45,733 nucleotides of DNA. Source: Methylococcaceae bacterium (GTDB taxonomy: Bacteria; Pseudomonadota; Gammaproteobacteria; Methylococcales; Methylococcaceae). The position numbers were made by a program, and so were the translations under genes. The stretch is taken from the NCBI GenBank assembly GCA_902810705.1, contig CADDYU010000013.1:1-45733 (forward strand), read 5' to 3'. The notes below the pieces were generated by a model. It had not been told where the DNA came from. It did no database searches and saw only the letters and a list, made by a program, of their open reading frames with translations. This document shows positions 44,901 to 45,733 of the stretch, in pieces (the stretch's first letter is position 1; every line of letters begins with the position of its first letter).

Positions 44901-45179
44901 AACGACAGTCTGGTGCTGCTCGACTACATCAAGGAGCGCGGAGAAACCGAACAGCCTGTGGCGGAGCTCATCCTGGAAGCCTGCACTGCCCGTTTCCGGC
45001 CCATCCTGCTCGCGTTTCTCACCAATTTCGCCGGCTTCCTCCCGACCTTGCTGGAAACCAGCGAACAGGCGCAGTTCCTGATTCCGATGACCTTGTCTCT
45101 GTCGGCGGGCTTGCTGGTCGGCATGACCGCCAGCCTGGTTCTGACGCCCGTCTGCTACGCCATCCTGGGAAAGTCATAA
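41991..45179 (+). CDS. RND efflux permease (AcrB/HAE1-like)
   Basis: This 1062-residue inner-membrane pump is driven by the proton gradient. It has twelve expected helices in two halves, with conserved IAWFASNPVAANLLMLLILF at the first, MGILVDDAIIIGEAVHKR in TM4 and MIAASGVVVNDSLVLLDYIK in the second half. The first 17 residues before LIAWF come from repeat copy F. The GTG start overlaps the four-helix-bundle stop, so the native start was apparently displaced by the insertion. Residues 430-461 (NEATDLRLDAEVRKQ to SSLKSPASSLSS) are copy G, inserted in the loop before GAREVALPVVLAVL. Despite this the frame is intact. Substrate is unknown; export or recycling of the metallophore is possible. Confidence 0.92.
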   Translation: MKPQSPFPLQPQASGLKSLIAWFASNPVAANLLMLLILFGGIGSLIVMDKEVFPRFAPHQVEIKAVYPGAGPLEIEESVCIRIEEAVYDLPGVQRLKSEIREGECKVNVAVLPGHDKDQVMNAVRGRVQSIQRLPKSLEKIEVQPAYREGDDGVIWVALHGPTDPLTLKGLAERIQADLARLSGVTLAYNYYDTPYELAVEVSSERLRQHRLSLHEVAEAVRRASLDLPGGLVKTRAGELLLRVNGLAKNGAAVGDLVLRTNPDGTRILLRDVAVIRDGLEERLSEWRHNGETAQGWEIHAEHDTVEVARRVKAYVEAMRAQLPEGLTLITWWDDSQAYEERTQTLIEDGLSGFVLVCAVLTLFLNLKVAWWAGVGILTSVFGALWLMPLLGVSLNMLSLFGFLLAMGILVDDAIIIGEAVHKRQANNEATDLRLDAEVRKQAIAANFSSSSLKSPASSLSSAIQGAREVALPVVLAVLIALVAFLPGLFLPGWAGQMMRPICLVMILTLVFSLVEALLILPAHLATPAKSIPHASRLARLRTRLNRGLEAFVRRIYGPFLEKALAWRYLVVAGFAVLLMVSGALVAGGHVRLSLQADVTKDSFWADLKLPQDAPYRETLGAAEKVEQALLELRDEIDGKENASDKQSVIVGLETMIWEHGAGFWTELSPEGRRRIVVEEFIREWRRRIGDLGRARIDFHYKEGDVVPYDIEFDLGAPDPALLMPAAEQLKRKLAAYPGVYDVVDSAEPGKPEIRLRLKPEAERLGLRLEDVAEQIRHGYYGDEVHRLQRGRSEVKVMVRLPRNERQSLDDLKDLPIRLPSGAQAPLRTLAKIDLVSGYAKLVRQDRRRVLKVQARVDPKTADVNAIYADLEAGEIPELKRRFPGLDVSLGEERQEQEATVQALAFNTLIALVVIYALIAVPFRSYTKPLIFLLAAPIAWCGAVLAHWLAGLPLSMESLVGMIAASGVVVNDSLVLLDYIKERGETEQPVAELILEACTARFRPILLAFLTNFAGFLPTLLETSEQAQFLIPMTLSLSAGLLVGMTASLVLTPVCYAILGKS
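42015..42047. repeat. Palindromic repeat copy F (right arm) at the RND pump 5' end
   Basis: The arm ccagcctcaagcctccggtc and following tcaagtctctc match the family right arm and can pair with the left arm of copy E across the four-helix-bundle gene. It codes QPQASGLKS at the pump N-terminus. Confidence 0.7.
43278..43372. repeat. Palindromic repeat copy G, in frame inside the RND pump gene
   Basis: The left arm (43278-43305, cagacttgaggcttgacgct) and right arm (43336-43372, tctcaagtctccagcctcaa) form an inverted repeat around a spacer of about 30 bases. It reads EATDLRLDAEVRK, spacer, SSSSLKSPASSLSS. It shares SSLKSPASSL with copy B in the synthetase. Confidence 0.85.
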
Positions 45180-45608
45180 TGGGCCGCTCAGGATGACAAT
45201 AAAAGTCAGGGACTACCCAGCTAAACTACTGCTCGGCCGTAAAGGGCGAGTCCGCAAGATAAAGCCCAACCGCATCCCAACTACAACTGAAACCAGGAGA
45301 AGCGCGGTCACGTTGGGCCGGAATATGTGGTCTCACGCACGAACCCGTTGCAAGCCTACGGCGATGGATTTGATGGCTGGTATAGGGATCACCGTTTCGG
45401 CTACGCTTTACTCGAAGCAATCTGTCTGGCTAGGGCCACGTCCTCTATCGGTAAGCAGATAGGCCGAAACACATATCTACACGCGTGCAGTCTACACCTG
45501 CTAGGAGCCTGTCGGGTTTAAGCGGCCGTTGCGGTACACGTTGGCACTGACTCGGGGCCGGAATCTGAAAAACTGATCCAACAAAATACGATGCCTGCTG
45601 AGATGCAG
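45180..45608. other. Non-coding stretch after the RND pump
   Basis: I see no supportable gene in these 429 bases. An 89-residue plus-strand frame (45193-45462) has no recognisable features, no convincing ribosome site and an Arg/Thr-rich composition, so it is not called. The last 100 bases (from about 45510) contain gagcctgtcgggtttaag and could be the worn end of another mobile element, but I cannot confirm this. Confidence 0.5.
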
Positions 45609-45733
45609 CCGACTTTCCGCACACCCTAGCAGCGATTAGCGATTTTTGCTCAGATATGCTACCAAAGGTTCTTTTTGCAACGCAGGAAGGGATCGGATGG
45701 CAGCACATATCGAAACGGGCACGATGGTGCCAC
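45609..45733 (+). mobile_element. Terminal 125 bp of an insertion sequence, second inverted copy
   Basis: It is exactly the reverse complement of positions 1-125. The boundary base is the same as at the left end. It contains a ribosome-site-like aggaaggg followed by an ATG that opens MAAHIETGTMVP and leaves the window. Two copies in inverted, outward orientation would bracket the whole region. Confidence 0.6.

Noticed and set aside
45193..45462. 89-residue frame after the RND pump
   Set aside because: No ribosome site, no recognisable motif and unlikely composition.
1..45733. CRISPR arrays, tRNA or rRNA genes
   Set aside because: No regularly spaced direct repeats and no tRNA or rRNA sequence were seen on reading the window. 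The recurrent palindromes are dispersed, not arrayed.

Overview
The window is 45.7 kb of high-GC bacterial DNA. Gene content (FecI/FecR signalling, TonB-ExbB-ExbD, Gram-negative outer-membrane receptor and efflux proteins) points to a proteobacterium, most likely a gammaproteobacterium. The genus cannot be fixed from this sequence alone. Both ends carry the same 125 bp in inverted orientation, with the start of an outward-facing reading frame, so the stretch is bracketed by two copies of one insertion sequence or the contig broke in them.

Left part (1-6 kb, mostly minus strand): two inverted remnants of one transposase, then orf109-tonB-(IS66 element)-exbB-exbD. The IS66 element (8-bp target duplication) lies between tonB and exbB. 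An IS4-like element (10-bp target duplication) lies in the divergent gap between this operon and fecI. Next come fecI (+), a 135-bp MITE with 17-bp perfect ends and a 5-bp duplication, a higB toxin gene with a premature TGA, higA and fecR.

Middle (9.1-38.8 kb, all plus strand): a nonribosomal peptide metallophore cluster. In order: MbtH protein, 4'-phosphopantetheinyl transferase, JmjC/cupin oxygenase, a 3384-residue synthetase (FAAL-ACP-C-A-PCP-E-C-A-PCP), an FpvA-type receptor with an STN signalling domain, a sulfotransferase-SCP2 fusion, a PepSY membrane protein, a second synthetase (C-A-PCP), a CmlA-like diiron beta-hydroxylase, a stand-alone thioester reductase, a broken PvdQ/penicillin-acylase-type deacylase, a PvdE-like ABC exporter and a PvdH-like diaminobutyrate aminotransferase. 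Hand-read adenylation pockets suggest His (first and third modules, identical code) and a basic residue, probably 2,4-diaminobutyrate (second). The predicted core is fatty acyl-D-His-Dab-His, possibly with beta-hydroxyl groups on His, released reductively as an aldehyde or alcohol. The acyl tail should be kept because the deacylase is a pseudogene. I do not recognise this as a known compound.

Right part (39-45.2 kb): a tripartite efflux system (outer-membrane factor, membrane fusion protein, RND pump), interrupted by a small four-helix-bundle (23S rRNA intervening-sequence type) gene.

The most unusual feature is a family of palindromic repeats (seven copies, A-G) inserted between genes and, in frame, inside genes. 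They occur in the FAAL domain, FAAL-ACP and ACP-C linkers and RND pump, and at the facing ends of the fusion-protein and pump genes. The arms are read in the same frame in unrelated proteins and give the shared peptide SSLKSPASSL. The four-helix-bundle gene is bracketed by arms of the same family, which suggests a mobile unit and its non-autonomous derivatives. Separate hairpin families sit in frame in the phosphopantetheinyl transferase and probably the ABC exporter.
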